A stretch of 64,000 nt of DNA from JAFDWI01 sp964544305 (GTDB lineage: Bacteria > Actinomycetota > Acidimicrobiia > Acidimicrobiales > Iamiaceae), in NCBI GenBank assembly GCA_964544305.1, contig CAZJAZ010000007.1, forward strand, positions 7,703 to 71,702, given 5' to 3'. The translations under genes and the position numbers were made by a program. Under the pieces are notes generated by a model that worked only from the letters and a program-made list of their open reading frames with translations, had not been told where the DNA came from and made no database searches. Shown here one piece after another: positions 27,353-36,565 of the stretch (position 1 is the first letter of the stretch; each line of letters begins with the position of its first letter).

Positions 27353-29191
27353 ATGTCGAAAGCAGTCGGAATTGATCTTGGCACCACAAACTCGGTCGTA
27401 AGCGTCCTGGAAGCAGGCGATCCAATTGTGATCCCAAATGCGGAAGGATCGCGTACCACCCCGTCCGTTGTCGCGTTTTCGAAGTCGGGCGAAGTGCTGG
27501 TCGGTGAAGTCGCAAAACGTCAGGCAATCACCAACCCGGATCGTACGATCCGCTCGGTCAAACGACACATGGGAACAGGCTGGACGATCGACATCGATGG
27601 CAAGGCGTATACGCCCCAAGAAATTTCGGCTCGTACGCTCATGAAACTCAAAGCCGATGCCGAGGCCTACCTGGGTGATTCAGTGACCCAGGCAGTTATC
27701 ACGGTCCCCGCCTATTTTGATGATGCACAACGCACCGCCACCAAAGAGGCGGGACAAATCGCTGGTCTTGAAGTGTTGCGTATTATCAATGAGCCAACCG
27801 CGGCTGCATTGGCGTATGGGTTAGAAAAAGAAGATACCGACCAAACAATTCTGGTCTTCGACCTTGGTGGTGGCACGTTCGACGTATCGGTTCTTGAAAT
27901 TGGTGACGGGGTCTTCGAGGTGAAGTCAACTCACGGTGACACCAAACTCGGTGGTGACGATTGGGATCAAAAAGTCATTGACTGGCTCGTTGAAGGCTTC
28001 AAGAACGATCACGGCGTTGACCTATCGAAAGACAACATGGCGGTTCAGCGCCTCAAAGAAGCCGCCGAGAAAGCCAAGATTGAGCTTTCCCAGGTGCAGT
28101 CCACACAGATCAACTTGGCGTACATCACCGCCACCGATGCAGGGCCGCTCCACCTTGACATGGAACTTAGCCGTTCGAAGTTCCAAGAGCTCACCGAAGA
28201 CCTCTTAGAGCGTTGCCGCACCCCATTCGAGCAGGCGATCAAAGACGCTGGCCTCAAGAAAGGCGACCTCGACCACGTCGTGCTTGTTGGCGGTTCGACC
28301 CGTATGCCAGCGGTCGTTGACTTGGTCAAACAGATGACCGGTAACGACCCGCACAAGGGGGTCAACCCCGATGAAGTTGTTGCGGTCGGTGCCGCGGTAC
28401 AAGCCGGTGTGCTCAAAGGTGATGTGAAAGACGTCTTGTTGCTTGACGTGACCCCATTGTCTCTGGGCATTGAAACCAAAGGTGGTGTGATGACTCGATT
28501 GATCGAGCGAAACACCACGATCCCAACCAAGAAGACTGAGACTTTTACCACCGCAGAAGACGGTCAACCATCCGTTGAGATTCATGTCTTGCAGGGCGAG
28601 CGTGAAATGTCGCAGTACAACAAGACGCTTGGCAAGTTCCAGCTCGTTGACCTGCCGCCCGCACCGCGTGGTGTACCGCAAATCGAAGTTACGTTTGACA
28701 TTGACGCCAACGGAATCGTCCATGTGTCTGCGAAAGACCGTGCTACCTCCAAAGAACAGTCAATGACCATCACTGGACAGTCGTCGCTTGCCAAAGATGA
28801 CATTGATCAGATGATTCGGGACGCTGAAGCACACGCTGCGGAAGACAAGCGTCGCAAAGACGAGGCCGAAGCTCGGAACCAAGGCGACACGCTCGTCTAT
28901 CAAACCGAGAAACTGCTCAAAGACCAAGGTGACAAGATCTCTGGCGATGAGCGGTCCGCGGTTGACGCGGCTCTGACCGATCTGAAGAGCGCACTTGAAG
29001 GCGACAACGTTGAACAGATCAAGATCGGGACCGAGCGGCTCATGAGCGCGTCACAAACGTTTGCCCAGAAGCTCTATGAACAGAACGCGTCTGATGAGCG
29101 CAACTATGCCGAATCAGGGGCCGGTGCAGATGGTCCTGACGATGCAGATGTCGTTGACGCCGAGGTTGTGGACGACAAGGACGAAAGCTAA
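27353..29191 (+). CDS. dnaK: Chaperone DnaK (Hsp70)
   Basis: The 612-residue ATP-dependent chaperone has the full Hsp70 pattern: [12 protein letters not shown] at the start, the phosphate-2 motif [14 protein letters not shown] near residue 165, and [12 protein letters not shown] near 315. The substrate-binding domain ([13 protein letters not shown]) and an acidic tail rich in Asp, Val and Glu follow. ATG 27353 is eight bases after a GGAAGGA ribosome site; the upstream GTG at 27311 lies inside the regulatory inverted repeats. It starts the heat-shock operon dnaK-grpE-dnaJ-hspR and overlaps grpE by one base (TAATG). A 24-base stretch of its tail is repeated in grpE. Confidence 0.98.
   Translation: MSKAVGIDLGTTNSVVSVLEAGDPIVIPNAEGSRTTPSVVAFSKSGEVLVGEVAKRQAITNPDRTIRSVKRHMGTGWTIDIDGKAYTPQEISARTLMKLKADAEAYLGDSVTQAVITVPAYFDDAQRTATKEAGQIAGLEVLRIINEPTAAALAYGLEKEDTDQTILVFDLGGGTFDVSVLEIGDGVFEVKSTHGDTKLGGDDWDQKVIDWLVEGFKNDHGVDLSKDNMAVQRLKEAAEKAKIELSQVQSTQINLAYITATDAGPLHLDMELSRSKFQELTEDLLERCRTPFEQAIKDAGLKKGDLDHVVLVGGSTRMPAVVDLVKQMTGNDPHKGVNPDEVVAVGAAVQAGVLKGDVKDVLLLDVTPLSLGIETKGGVMTRLIERNTTIPTKKTETFTTAEDGQPSVEIHVLQGEREMSQYNKTLGKFQLVDLPPAPRGVPQIEVTFDIDANGIVHVSAKDRATSKEQSMTITGQSSLAKDDIDQMIRDAEAHAAEDKRRKDEAEARNQGDTLVYQTEKLLKDQGDKISGDERSAVDAALTDLKSALEGDNVEQIKIGTERLMSASQTFAQKLYEQNASDERNYAESGAGADGPDDADVVDAEVVDDKDES
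29150..29173 (+). repeat. 24-base direct repeat, copy 1 (dnaK 3' end)
   Basis: This sequence, encoding [12 protein letters not shown] residues in the DnaK acidic tail, is identical over 24 bases to 29266-29289 in the grpE N-terminus. Both copies are read in the same register relative to the encoded Val/Asp pattern. The copies start 116 bases apart. Confidence 0.8.
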
Positions 29192-29823
29192 TGGCCACCG
29201 ACGCCGACGATGCGTTGGATGAATCCGAAGCCGCAGAACCTGTTCCTGCGGACGTTGATGCGGAAGTCGTTGACGCCGAGGTTGTGGACTCTGAGGTTGT
29301 TGCAGCGGACGAGGTCAAAGTTGATGACACCGAGATCTCGGCCGTTGCCAACGAACAAAGTAGCGAAGACGTCGATAGCGAGGCTGCCGAGTCGCCTGAG
29401 GACAAGGTCGCCCGTGAACGTGATGAGTACCTCAACGCATTGCGCCAGGTGCAGGCCGACTTTGAAAACTTTCGGAAGCGGTCGTTCAAGCAACAGGGCG
29501 ACGCGATCGAACGTGCAACCGGGCATCTCGTGGAAGACCTCCTTCCGGTTCTCGACGCGTGCGATGCGGGTATCGAACACGGAGACGAAGGGGTCATAGC
29601 CGTGTTCACATCGCTGCTTGGAGTACTCGAAAAAGCCGGTTTGGAACGTCTCGATCCGGTCGGCGAAACGTTTGACCCCAATGCACACGAAGCAGTCCTT
29701 CACGAGCCAGCTTCAGAGGAAGACGATTCGTCGGCTGAACCGACAGTTGTCGAGGTGATGCGTCACGGCTACAAATGGAAGGAGCGGACGCTTCGAGCCG
29801 CGATGGTCAAGGTCAAGGGGTGA
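29191..29823 (+). CDS. grpE: Nucleotide exchange factor GrpE
   Basis: The 210-residue cochaperone releases ADP from DnaK. A long acidic, low-complexity N-terminus (about 75 residues of Glu, Val, Asp and Ala) precedes the family coiled coil (RDEYLNALRQVQADFENFRKR near 80-100), and the C-terminal beta-wing ends with the signature HGYKWKERTLRAAMVKV. It starts inside the dnaK stop codon and ends six bases before dnaJ, so it is tightly coupled. The acidic tract partly repeats the DnaK tail. Confidence 0.95.
   Translation: MATDADDALDESEAAEPVPADVDAEVVDAEVVDSEVVAADEVKVDDTEISAVANEQSSEDVDSEAAESPEDKVARERDEYLNALRQVQADFENFRKRSFKQQGDAIERATGHLVEDLLPVLDACDAGIEHGDEGVIAVFTSLLGVLEKAGLERLDPVGETFDPNAHEAVLHEPASEEDDSSAEPTVVEVMRHGYKWKERTLRAAMVKVKG
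29266..29289 (+). repeat. 24-base direct repeat, copy 2 (grpE 5' end)
   Basis: This is the second copy of the exact repeat found at 29150-29173. It encodes part of the Val/Glu/Asp acidic tract of GrpE. Confidence 0.8.
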
Positions 29824-29829
29824 TGCCCA

Positions 29830-30972
29830 ATGGCTGCGGAGCGTGAATGGTTCGAAAAGGACTATTACAAGATCCTCGGTGTCGCGCAAGACGCAACGGC
29901 GAAAGACATCACCAAGGCCTATCGCAAACTCGCGCGCGAGAATCATCCCGACGCAAATGCTGGCGATCCCGCGGCTGAAGAACGCTTCAAAGAGATTTCG
30001 TCCGCGTACGACGTTGTTGGTGACGCCTCCAAGCGTGTCGAATATGACGAGGTGCGTCGACTTGGTCCGATGGCCGGTGGATTTGGTGGCGGGGGTGGCT
30101 TTTCGGGCATGCCCGGAGGCTTCCAATTCGACGGCAACATCGGCGACATTCTTGGAGGGCTCTTCACACGTGGAACCCAAGCCCGAGGTGCGGCGAGTTC
30201 GCGTCGTCGGCGTGGCAACGACCTTCAGGCTGATCTGCACCTGTCGTTCGCGGATGCGATTCATGGAATAACCACCACCGTGCATCTCACATCAGACGCG
30301 ATCTGCGGAACATGTGATGGATCAGGCGCCAAGCCGGGGACGGAACCAAAGGTCTGTACCAACTGCCAAGGTCGCGGTGTTTCAGACGACAACCAGGGGC
30401 CATTTAGCTTCAGCCAACCTTGTTCGGTGTGCAATGGCCGGGGCGTCGTTGTCGAAGAATCATGTCCTACCTGCAATGGTCGAGGCATTGAACGCCGCCC
30501 ACGCGAAGTAAAGGTTCGAGTACCTGCTGGCGTCGCCGACGGCGCCCACCTCAGGCTCAAGGGACGAGGTGAGCCCGGCATCAACGGAGGCAAAGCTGGT
30601 GATCTCCACCTTGGAGTGCGCGTTGCAACCGACGAGACGTTTGCAATGAGTGGGAAGAACCTCACGATGACGGTTCCGGTGACCTTTGCTGAAGCAGCAC
30701 TTGGAGCGGATCTAATGGTGCCAACCCTTGACGGTGCGCCAGTCAAAGTGCGTCTACCTGCTGGCACGCCGAATCGGCGAACGTTGCGAGTGAAAGGTCG
30801 GGGTGTTGCGACCACCAGTGGCACCGGTGATCTCCTTGTGACCGTCGAAGTTGCGGTGCCGGCAAAGCTCAACGCTGCGCAAAAGAAGGCAATCAAGGCG
30901 TTGGCTGAGGCATCCAATGAGTCGCCCCGGCCTGTCATTGATGCACTGGTTGAAAGAGGTGACCCATCATGA
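29830..30972 (+). CDS. dnaJ: Chaperone DnaJ (Hsp40, type I)
   Basis: The 380-residue cochaperone stimulates DnaK ATPase and binds unfolded protein. It has a J-domain with the HPD tripeptide (RENHPDANAGDP near residue 40), a Gly/Phe-rich linker (GGFGGGGGFSGMPGG) and four zinc-binding CxxCxGxG motifs (CGTCDGSG, CTNCQGRG, CSVCNGRG, CPTCNGRG). Two beta-domains then carry RVPAGVADGAHLRLKGRG. The Gly-rich linker and J-domain match the DnaJ form that usually sits in actinobacterial dnaK operons. Its stop overlaps the hspR start by four bases. Confidence 0.97.
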   Translation: MAAEREWFEKDYYKILGVAQDATAKDITKAYRKLARENHPDANAGDPAAEERFKEISSAYDVVGDASKRVEYDEVRRLGPMAGGFGGGGGFSGMPGGFQFDGNIGDILGGLFTRGTQARGAASSRRRRGNDLQADLHLSFADAIHGITTTVHLTSDAICGTCDGSGAKPGTEPKVCTNCQGRGVSDDNQGPFSFSQPCSVCNGRGVVVEESCPTCNGRGIERRPREVKVRVPAGVADGAHLRLKGRGEPGINGGKAGDLHLGVRVATDETFAMSGKNLTMTVPVTFAEAALGADLMVPTLDGAPVKVRLPAGTPNRRTLRVKGRGVATTSGTGDLLVTVEVAVPAKLNAAQKKAIKALAEASNESPRPVIDALVERGDPS

Positions 30973-31349
30973 ACCGTCGGATGAACGATGCGGTGTATGT
31001 GATTTCGGTCGCGGCCGAACTCGCGGGAGTCCATCCCCAAACACTGCGAATTTACGAACGCAAAGGCCTAGTCGATCCGGCCCGCACCACGGGTGGTTCG
31101 CGGCGCTATTCGGATGCCGACATTGACCTCTTGCGCAAAATTCAAGAACTCACCAATGAAGGCATGAATTTGGTTGGCGTGCAACGAGTCCTGGCACTTG
31201 AAGCGCGTGTTGCACAACTCGAAGCGGAGTTGATTGAAACTCGTCAAGCAGCAAATGATGCGGTTGCCGATACGCATCGCCAGTATCGGCGTGATCTCGT
31301 TCCGGTCACCCAGACGGTCGTGCGCTACCGCGGGCCAATCCGGCCCTGA
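30969..31349 (+). CDS. hspR: MerR-family heat-shock repressor HspR
   Basis: The 126-residue regulator has a MerR winged helix-turn-helix: AAELAGVHPQTLRIYERKGLVDPART then GGSRRYSDADIDLLRKI. A short coiled-coil helix follows (LEARVAQLEAELIETRQA). It is the last gene of dnaK-grpE-dnaJ-hspR, as in Streptomyces and Mycobacterium, where HspR represses the operon and clpB with DnaK as corepressor. Variant HAIR sites are found upstream of both dnaK (27282) and clpB (40845) in this window, which supports the same regulon here. Confidence 0.93.
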   Translation: MNRRMNDAVYVISVAAELAGVHPQTLRIYERKGLVDPARTTGGSRRYSDADIDLLRKIQELTNEGMNLVGVQRVLALEARVAQLEAELIETRQAANDAVADTHRQYRRDLVPVTQTVVRYRGPIRP

Positions 31350-31382
31350 CACGTTCGGCTCGACGAAAAAGGATACGTAGGT

Positions 31383-33863
31383 CTATGCGGACGATTGCTC
31401 GCCCCGGACCGTAAGTTTGGCGGCAAGTTCTGCCCTGCTGTGGACGTCAAGCTTGGTGTAGACGTGCGACAAGTGCGCCTCAATTGTGCGGGTAGACAGC
31501 GTCAACCTGGAAGCAATTTCTTTTGAAGAAAGGCCCGACGCAGCCAACGTTGCGATCTGCAGCTGTCGTCGACTGAGTGAGATGGATACTGCATGACGTG
31601 CTGGGATCCAGTGTCCCATACTTGCAAGCTGTTTTACCGCGAGATGCTCACGGGGCTGATCACCCTCAACTAACGCGTCGATATGGTCAATCCGGGCGCG
31701 GAGAAGTTCGACTTTCCCCAATGGCTGGAGCGTTGCGCGTCGATCTCGCCATTCGATGTGCTGCAGTGAACCCGTCATTGCCAATGCGTGCCAACCCCAG
31801 AGTTCAACGAGTGGCAAATCTTTGTCGCGTCCATCATCGATGAGTGATCGCGCGAGTTCGTTGGCGTCACCTTGTCCGAGTGCGATTGCGGTGCGACACC
31901 AACGTTCTCGTAAATCGAACATGATGATCCCGCTTGCGCGTGGTTTTTCTGCGCGGGCCATCGCCAGCGTTTGTGTGGCACGATCAGTCTCGCCAGTTGC
32001 AGCGAGGACCATCGCAAGCCACGTGCGCGCAATAGGACGCCAACCGGAAAAATCAAGTACGTCGAGCCGGGCAACTGTTGCTTCGAACTGGCGTCGCGCG
32101 GTATTCCAATCAAACCGGCATGCGTGTGCAATTCCCCAACCCAGTTGGCGCATCGCATGGTCAACGTGCACTCCCTCGCTCGCCGATTCGTCAGAAATCT
32201 CGATAAGCAGTTCGACTTCGGTGACCGCACCCGACCAAATCAGAATCATGAGTAGCGCGGCCTGCGTTTCTTGCAGGGCCCAGGGAGTGAAGGATGGCGT
32301 TTGCTGTGACAGCGCGCTTGTAAGAAACGTTGTTGCGCGTTGTTGCGCCTCGGTGAGATCACCGGTCATTGCACGCGCGAAAAGCCGCGGGGCGTTGAGC
32401 TCATTCGTCATGCCGTGGGGCAGACCATGCCCTTCAGTTGCGCTTGCATCCAACACTCGAATTGCAGCAAAGTCACTTGCATACGACAGGAGCATGGCAA
32501 CAGTGGCTTGGGCTGCTGGCTCAAGAGCGCAGGCTGACTCCACGAACTCTTGCATAATCGCTCGGGCACGCTTCAGGTCACCATGCCCGAAATAGGCAAG
32601 CTCGGCACGCGCTTTGGCAACCGACAAACGTGTCTCGTCGTCGCTTTGATAGGCGGCCGTGCACGACAGGCGATGTGCAGCTTCCAAGTCGTGTTCGGCT
32701 TCGTTGGCACGCCCCAATAAACGACGCGCATGAGCACGTTGCACCAAAATGGGAACGCGACGAATGTCATCGTTCGCGACGAGGCGTAATGTCTCACTGG
32801 CGAGTCGATCGGTTTCATCTCGACGATCAAGGACAAATGCTGCATTCGTCGCAGCGACGAGTTGCGAAAGGCTCGGCCGAAGGCCGCTCGCGAGTGCCCA
32901 TTCTATTTTTCGGAGCACATGTTCATGCGATTCGCTTCGCACGCTGGCGTCATCGCGGGCATCGGCAAAAGTGCGTTCGTAGAGCATCCGCTGCCGCCCC
33001 GGACCAATGAGCTCACGTGTGCTGAGAGCGAAGCGATGATGTTTTGTTCGCAACATGATCTGCCCGGTCTTCGTGTCGGTAATGCGTTCGGCGTGGCCGG
33101 TCGCGAGCGTCGCGTCAAGGACTTCTGGAGGTATGAAACGGCAAAGCGTGGCAAGAGATACGGGTTCAGAAAGAGCGATCAACTCGATTGCCTCGCGTTG
33201 GTCCGGCGGGAGATCATCAAGCACGTGGTTCACCACATCGAGCACTGAGAAGCTTGCTTGTGCGTCCCCCGAAAGAAGCCATGTGCCGGACTGAAATGTG
33301 ATCGCGCCACACTGTTTGGCAGCCTCGACAAAGTCGTTCACAAATCGCGGGAACCCGCCGGTCGATTGCCAAACATGCCATGAAAGATCCGCGGAAATCG
33401 GACCCTTCAGGGATTGTTCAAGCAGTTCTGCAATGTCAGCGCGTCCGAACGGAGCAAGGTCAAAGCGTCCAATGTGGCCGTCTTTCCATAATCGAAGGAG
33501 ATGGTCATTGATTTTTTGTCGCGATCGTAAGGTCACAATCAGAATGAGTTCGCCATTGCGACACCGTTTTGCGAGGACGCCCACCAATTCGGGCTGGAGT
33601 GACGTAATTTCATCAATGCGAACGACAATGTCAACACCATTGAGGCCGTTCAAATCGTCTGGCTCGGCATCGTCAAATGCGACCACACGTTGTTCAGGAT
33701 GTGTCCTCCCACGCTGTGCAAGGAATTGATCAATGAGCGCTGTTTTGCCCACGCCTGCGTCACCAATGACGAGCAAACCTTGATGGTGAGCAACGACCTC
33801 CCGCAGGTTGGCAAGTTCGTTGCTGCGTCCGACAAACGGATGCGTGTTGTGCAGTAGAGGCAT
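31383..33863 (-). CDS. LAL-type AAA ATPase / LuxR transcriptional regulator
   Basis: The 826-residue protein has an N-terminal ATPase with Walker A GDAGVGKTALI near residue 35 and a Walker-B-like VVRIDEI near 82. A long TPR-like helical middle follows, and the LuxR helix-turn-helix closes the protein (SLSRRQLQIATLAASGLSSKEIA near 765, then STRTIEAHLSHVYTKLDV). This is the large ATP-binding LuxR (LAL/MalT-like) layout, in which ligand and ATP binding trigger activation. The inducer is unknown. Its 5' end faces the glycine-rich surface protein gene, which is the most obvious target. Confidence 0.9.
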   Translation of the reverse strand: MPLLHNTHPFVGRSNELANLREVVAHHQGLLVIGDAGVGKTALIDQFLAQRGRTHPEQRVVAFDDAEPDDLNGLNGVDIVVRIDEITSLQPELVGVLAKRCRNGELILIVTLRSRQKINDHLLRLWKDGHIGRFDLAPFGRADIAELLEQSLKGPISADLSWHVWQSTGGFPRFVNDFVEAAKQCGAITFQSGTWLLSGDAQASFSVLDVVNHVLDDLPPDQREAIELIALSEPVSLATLCRFIPPEVLDATLATGHAERITDTKTGQIMLRTKHHRFALSTRELIGPGRQRMLYERTFADARDDASVRSESHEHVLRKIEWALASGLRPSLSQLVAATNAAFVLDRRDETDRLASETLRLVANDDIRRVPILVQRAHARRLLGRANEAEHDLEAAHRLSCTAAYQSDDETRLSVAKARAELAYFGHGDLKRARAIMQEFVESACALEPAAQATVAMLLSYASDFAAIRVLDASATEGHGLPHGMTNELNAPRLFARAMTGDLTEAQQRATTFLTSALSQQTPSFTPWALQETQAALLMILIWSGAVTEVELLIEISDESASEGVHVDHAMRQLGWGIAHACRFDWNTARRQFEATVARLDVLDFSGWRPIARTWLAMVLAATGETDRATQTLAMARAEKPRASGIIMFDLRERWCRTAIALGQGDANELARSLIDDGRDKDLPLVELWGWHALAMTGSLQHIEWRDRRATLQPLGKVELLRARIDHIDALVEGDQPREHLAVKQLASMGHWIPARHAVSISLSRRQLQIATLAASGLSSKEIASRLTLSTRTIEAHLSHVYTKLDVHSRAELAAKLTVRGEQSSA

Positions 33864-33925
33864 GGTCTCGCTGGAAGGAACCGAAAATTAGTACTGATGT
33901 TTGCAGAATTAGGTAGCGATTACGC

Positions 33926-33954
33926 AAGACAATAGTGGTCAAAATTCGTATCTT
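33926..33954 (+). promoter_or_regulatory. Putative promoter of the surface-protein gene
   Basis: A TATCTT -10 box (33949-33954) ends seven bases before ATG 33962, and AAGACA (33926-33931) sits 17 bases further upstream as a weak -35. This fits a leaderless transcript and supports ATG 33962 over the GTG at 33935. Confidence 0.45.
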
Positions 33955-33961
33955 GCTCCAT

Positions 33962-36565
33962 ATGCGCCCCAAACTGCTTCAGTCCGCTCGTAAATTGACA
34001 CCGATTGCAAGTGCGTTGACCTTGTGTCTCGCATTCATGGTCGGTGTGACGCCCCAATTGGCGGGTGCGACAAGTGGCACGGTGACGTTCACGTCAAACA
34101 CCACCTGGACGGTGCCCAATGGCGTCACCACGGTCGATGTGCTTGTGGCTGGTGCAGGTGGTGGGAATGGCGCGCAGAACGGATCGGCCGCGTCACCAGG
34201 GAGTGGCGGGCCTGGTGGTCTCATGCACGTGTCGATAGCAGTAACTCCCGGCGAACAGCTCTATTTTGGCATCGGAGGAGCAGGCCAAGCAGGTTCCGGA
34301 AAGAAAGACGATGGTGGTGGCGGATCCGGCGGCTGGGGTGGTGGCGGCTCTGGTGATACCGGATCGGTGACCGGGGGAATGGGCGGTGGTGGCGGCTCTG
34401 GCACCTATGTACAACGTTCAACGAGCGCAGGGCCAGGAAATTCAAATGTGCTCGCGATTGCCGGTGGTGGCGGTGGTGGTGGCGGAGCTGGCGCGTTTGG
34501 AAATGGTGGAAATGGTGGAACTGGTGCCCAAGGTGGCGATCCTGGGTCCGGTGCAGGCGTTGGTGGTGGCGGTGGATGCTGTGCCTATAACAGTGGATGG
34601 GGCGGTGGTGGCGGCAACGCGTCAAGTTCGTCTTCGGCCGGTGGTGGTGGCGGCGGCGGCGGAGGTCAGATGGCGGGTGCTGGTGGCGGTGGTGGAAGCG
34701 CTGGTGCCGGTGGCGGTGGTGGTGGCGGCGGTGCGAACAACTACCTCAAGAATGATTCGTCAGTGGCACGTGTGAGCCCTGACAGCTCTGCTGGAAACGT
34801 TGGTGGAAACGGTTGGGTAAAGGTCAGCTACAGCCAAATCTTTGCGACGACCACTGCGGTGGCGGCGTCACCTCTCTCGCCAGTTACCGGCCAAGCCATG
34901 ACCTATCACGTCCAGGTCACCCCACAAGGCACGACCACCATGCCTTCGGGAACGGTCACCCTCGCAATAGACGGGACCCTTGCCGGGTCACAGACGTTGC
35001 CGTCAACCGGGTCATTGACGTTTTCCCCGGGAGGTCTCAGCGGTGGTGCGCACACGGTGACTGCAACGTTCGCCCCAGCCGTGCCCGATGACTATGCCGG
35101 TTCGACTGGTACGAGCACAGTTTCGGTTGCCAAAGGTGCAACAACGATGCTGTTGGCAACCACTCAGTCCCCCACAATCGTTGGACAAGGCGCAACAATT
35201 ACCGCAAGTGTTTCTGCGAGCGCACCAGCCACAGGCACTCCCACGGGGGCGGTGCAATTTGCGGTTGACGGAACCAACCTTGGTAGCCCACAACCATTGA
35301 ATGCGAGCGCGCAAGCATCCATTAGCGCTGCGACGTTGGGTGCGGGTTCACATCAGGTCACTGCCGTGTATGTCGGTGACGCAAGCTTCAATTCGTCAAC
35401 CGGTGGCCCGCTTACCCAGGTCGTAAACAAAGCGGGCACGGAATTAGGTGTGACATCATCTGCAAACCCGTCCCTTTCTGGCCAAACGGTGACGTTCATT
35501 GCTACCGCGCACGCGACCGCGTCGGCGCTTACGCCAACTGGCGCCGTGCAATTCATGGCCGATGGTGCAGCGCTGGGAGATCCGGTGCCTCTCAACTCCA
35601 GCGGCATGGCGTCGATTTCGGGCACAGGTCTTGGTATCGGCAGTCACTCGATTTCTGCGACGTATGCGGGAAACACGTCCTTCGAACCGGCAACATCAAA
35701 TTCCATTACCCAAGTTGTGAACAAAGGGGCAACGTCACTGCAGGTAACGAACCCCTCCGGCTCAAGCCAGGCTGGGCAGAGTGTTTTGCTTGCCGCGACC
35801 GTTAGCGTTGGCGCCCCTGCCACTGGAGTTCCAAGTGGCGTCGTGCAATTTGACGTTGGAGGCGTTCCATTAGGTGAACCTGTTGCGGTCGTAAACGGTT
35901 CGGCATCAATGACAACATCGGCTTTACCGGTCGGACTCAACGTTGTTACCGCGCGCTACGTCGGAGATGGAAACTTCACTGCTGCCACGAGTGGTCCCGT
36001 TGGCTTCACGGTCAACCCAGGTGTCACCAGTGTCGACCTACGGGCTGACAGTGCTCGGGTCGAGCCAGGTAAACCACTTACTTTGCATGCACAAGTTGCG
36101 GTAGCAAATCCCGCAAGTGGGACTCCGACGGGGACCGTCGCGTTCGTGGCCAATGGCGTGTCCCTTGGCGAACCCGTTGCGCTAGGCCCCGACGGGACGG
36201 CATCAATGACCACAACGATGCTGCCGCCTGGCATCTCAACAGTGATGGCTGCTTATTCAGGAGACGCGACGCTAAGTTCTGCTCGGTCGGTGCCTATCAC
36301 CGTTGATGTGCCTCTTGCGCCCGCGCCAGTCAAGCCGAAACAAAGTTTTGATATCGACAACTCGACCACTACGAACAACTGGGCGACAACCGGCACGTCG
36401 GCAGGCGCAGCACATTCAATTGAACCGACGCAAGGAGCGACGAGTTTGCCGACTACCGGCGCCAAACTTGGATTGCTCGGAATACTGGGCATGGCTCTTT
36501 GCCTATCAGGTGCGATCTTCATTGTCCGTCGGCGACGCGACGCAAGCTTTACGCCAGCGGATTAG
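33962..36565 (+). CDS. Glycine-rich, Ig-repeat surface protein with LPXTG anchor
   Basis: The protein has about 867 residues. A signal peptide (hydrophobic core SALTLCLAFMVGV) is followed by a short beta segment and a Gly-rich region of about 200 residues with many GGGGG runs (about 60-280). Five Ig-like repeats of about 95 residues follow; each starts with a Thr-Thr/Ser stretch and contains motifs like PTGAVQFAVDG and AVYVGDASF. The C-terminus is a sortase signal: LPTTG near residue 829, a hydrophobic helix and RRRRD. It is therefore probably covalently attached to the wall. The Gly-rich part recalls PE_PGRS-like or adhesin proteins but is not orthologous in any way I can show. It overlaps the K+ channel gene by 17 bases, tail to tail. 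Confidence 0.85.
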   Translation: MRPKLLQSARKLTPIASALTLCLAFMVGVTPQLAGATSGTVTFTSNTTWTVPNGVTTVDVLVAGAGGGNGAQNGSAASPGSGGPGGLMHVSIAVTPGEQLYFGIGGAGQAGSGKKDDGGGGSGGWGGGGSGDTGSVTGGMGGGGGSGTYVQRSTSAGPGNSNVLAIAGGGGGGGGAGAFGNGGNGGTGAQGGDPGSGAGVGGGGGCCAYNSGWGGGGGNASSSSSAGGGGGGGGGQMAGAGGGGGSAGAGGGGGGGGANNYLKNDSSVARVSPDSSAGNVGGNGWVKVSYSQIFATTTAVAASPLSPVTGQAMTYHVQVTPQGTTTMPSGTVTLAIDGTLAGSQTLPSTGSLTFSPGGLSGGAHTVTATFAPAVPDDYAGSTGTSTVSVAKGATTMLLATTQSPTIVGQGATITASVSASAPATGTPTGAVQFAVDGTNLGSPQPLNASAQASISAATLGAGSHQVTAVYVGDASFNSSTGGPLTQVVNKAGTELGVTSSANPSLSGQTVTFIATAHATASALTPTGAVQFMADGAALGDPVPLNSSGMASISGTGLGIGSHSISATYAGNTSFEPATSNSITQVVNKGATSLQVTNPSGSSQAGQSVLLAATVSVGAPATGVPSGVVQFDVGGVPLGEPVAVVNGSASMTTSALPVGLNVVTARYVGDGNFTAATSGPVGFTVNPGVTSVDLRADSARVEPGKPLTLHAQVAVANPASGTPTGTVAFVANGVSLGEPVALGPDGTASMTTTMLPPGISTVMAAYSGDATLSSARSVPITVDVPLAPAPVKPKQSFDIDNSTTTNNWATTGTSAGAAHSIEPTQGATSLPTTGAKLGLLGILGMALCLSGAIFIVRRRRDASFTPAD
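34290..34740 (+). repeat. Glycine-codon-rich low-complexity tract
   Basis: This coding stretch is dominated by GGT, GGC and GGA codons with scattered Ser, Ala and Asn codons. It encodes the Gly-rich arm of the surface protein. The irregular units and intact frame argue for a selected coding repeat rather than an uncontrolled satellite. Confidence 0.75.

Noticed and set aside
31756..32595. A 279-codon plus-strand frame inside the LAL regulator
   Set aside because: It is antisense to a coherent regulator with N- and C-terminal domains, and its Ser/Arg-rich translation matches no fold.
34290..34740. Possible non-coding satellite
   Set aside because: The frame stays open and is flanked by a signal peptide and Ig repeats, so it is coding.
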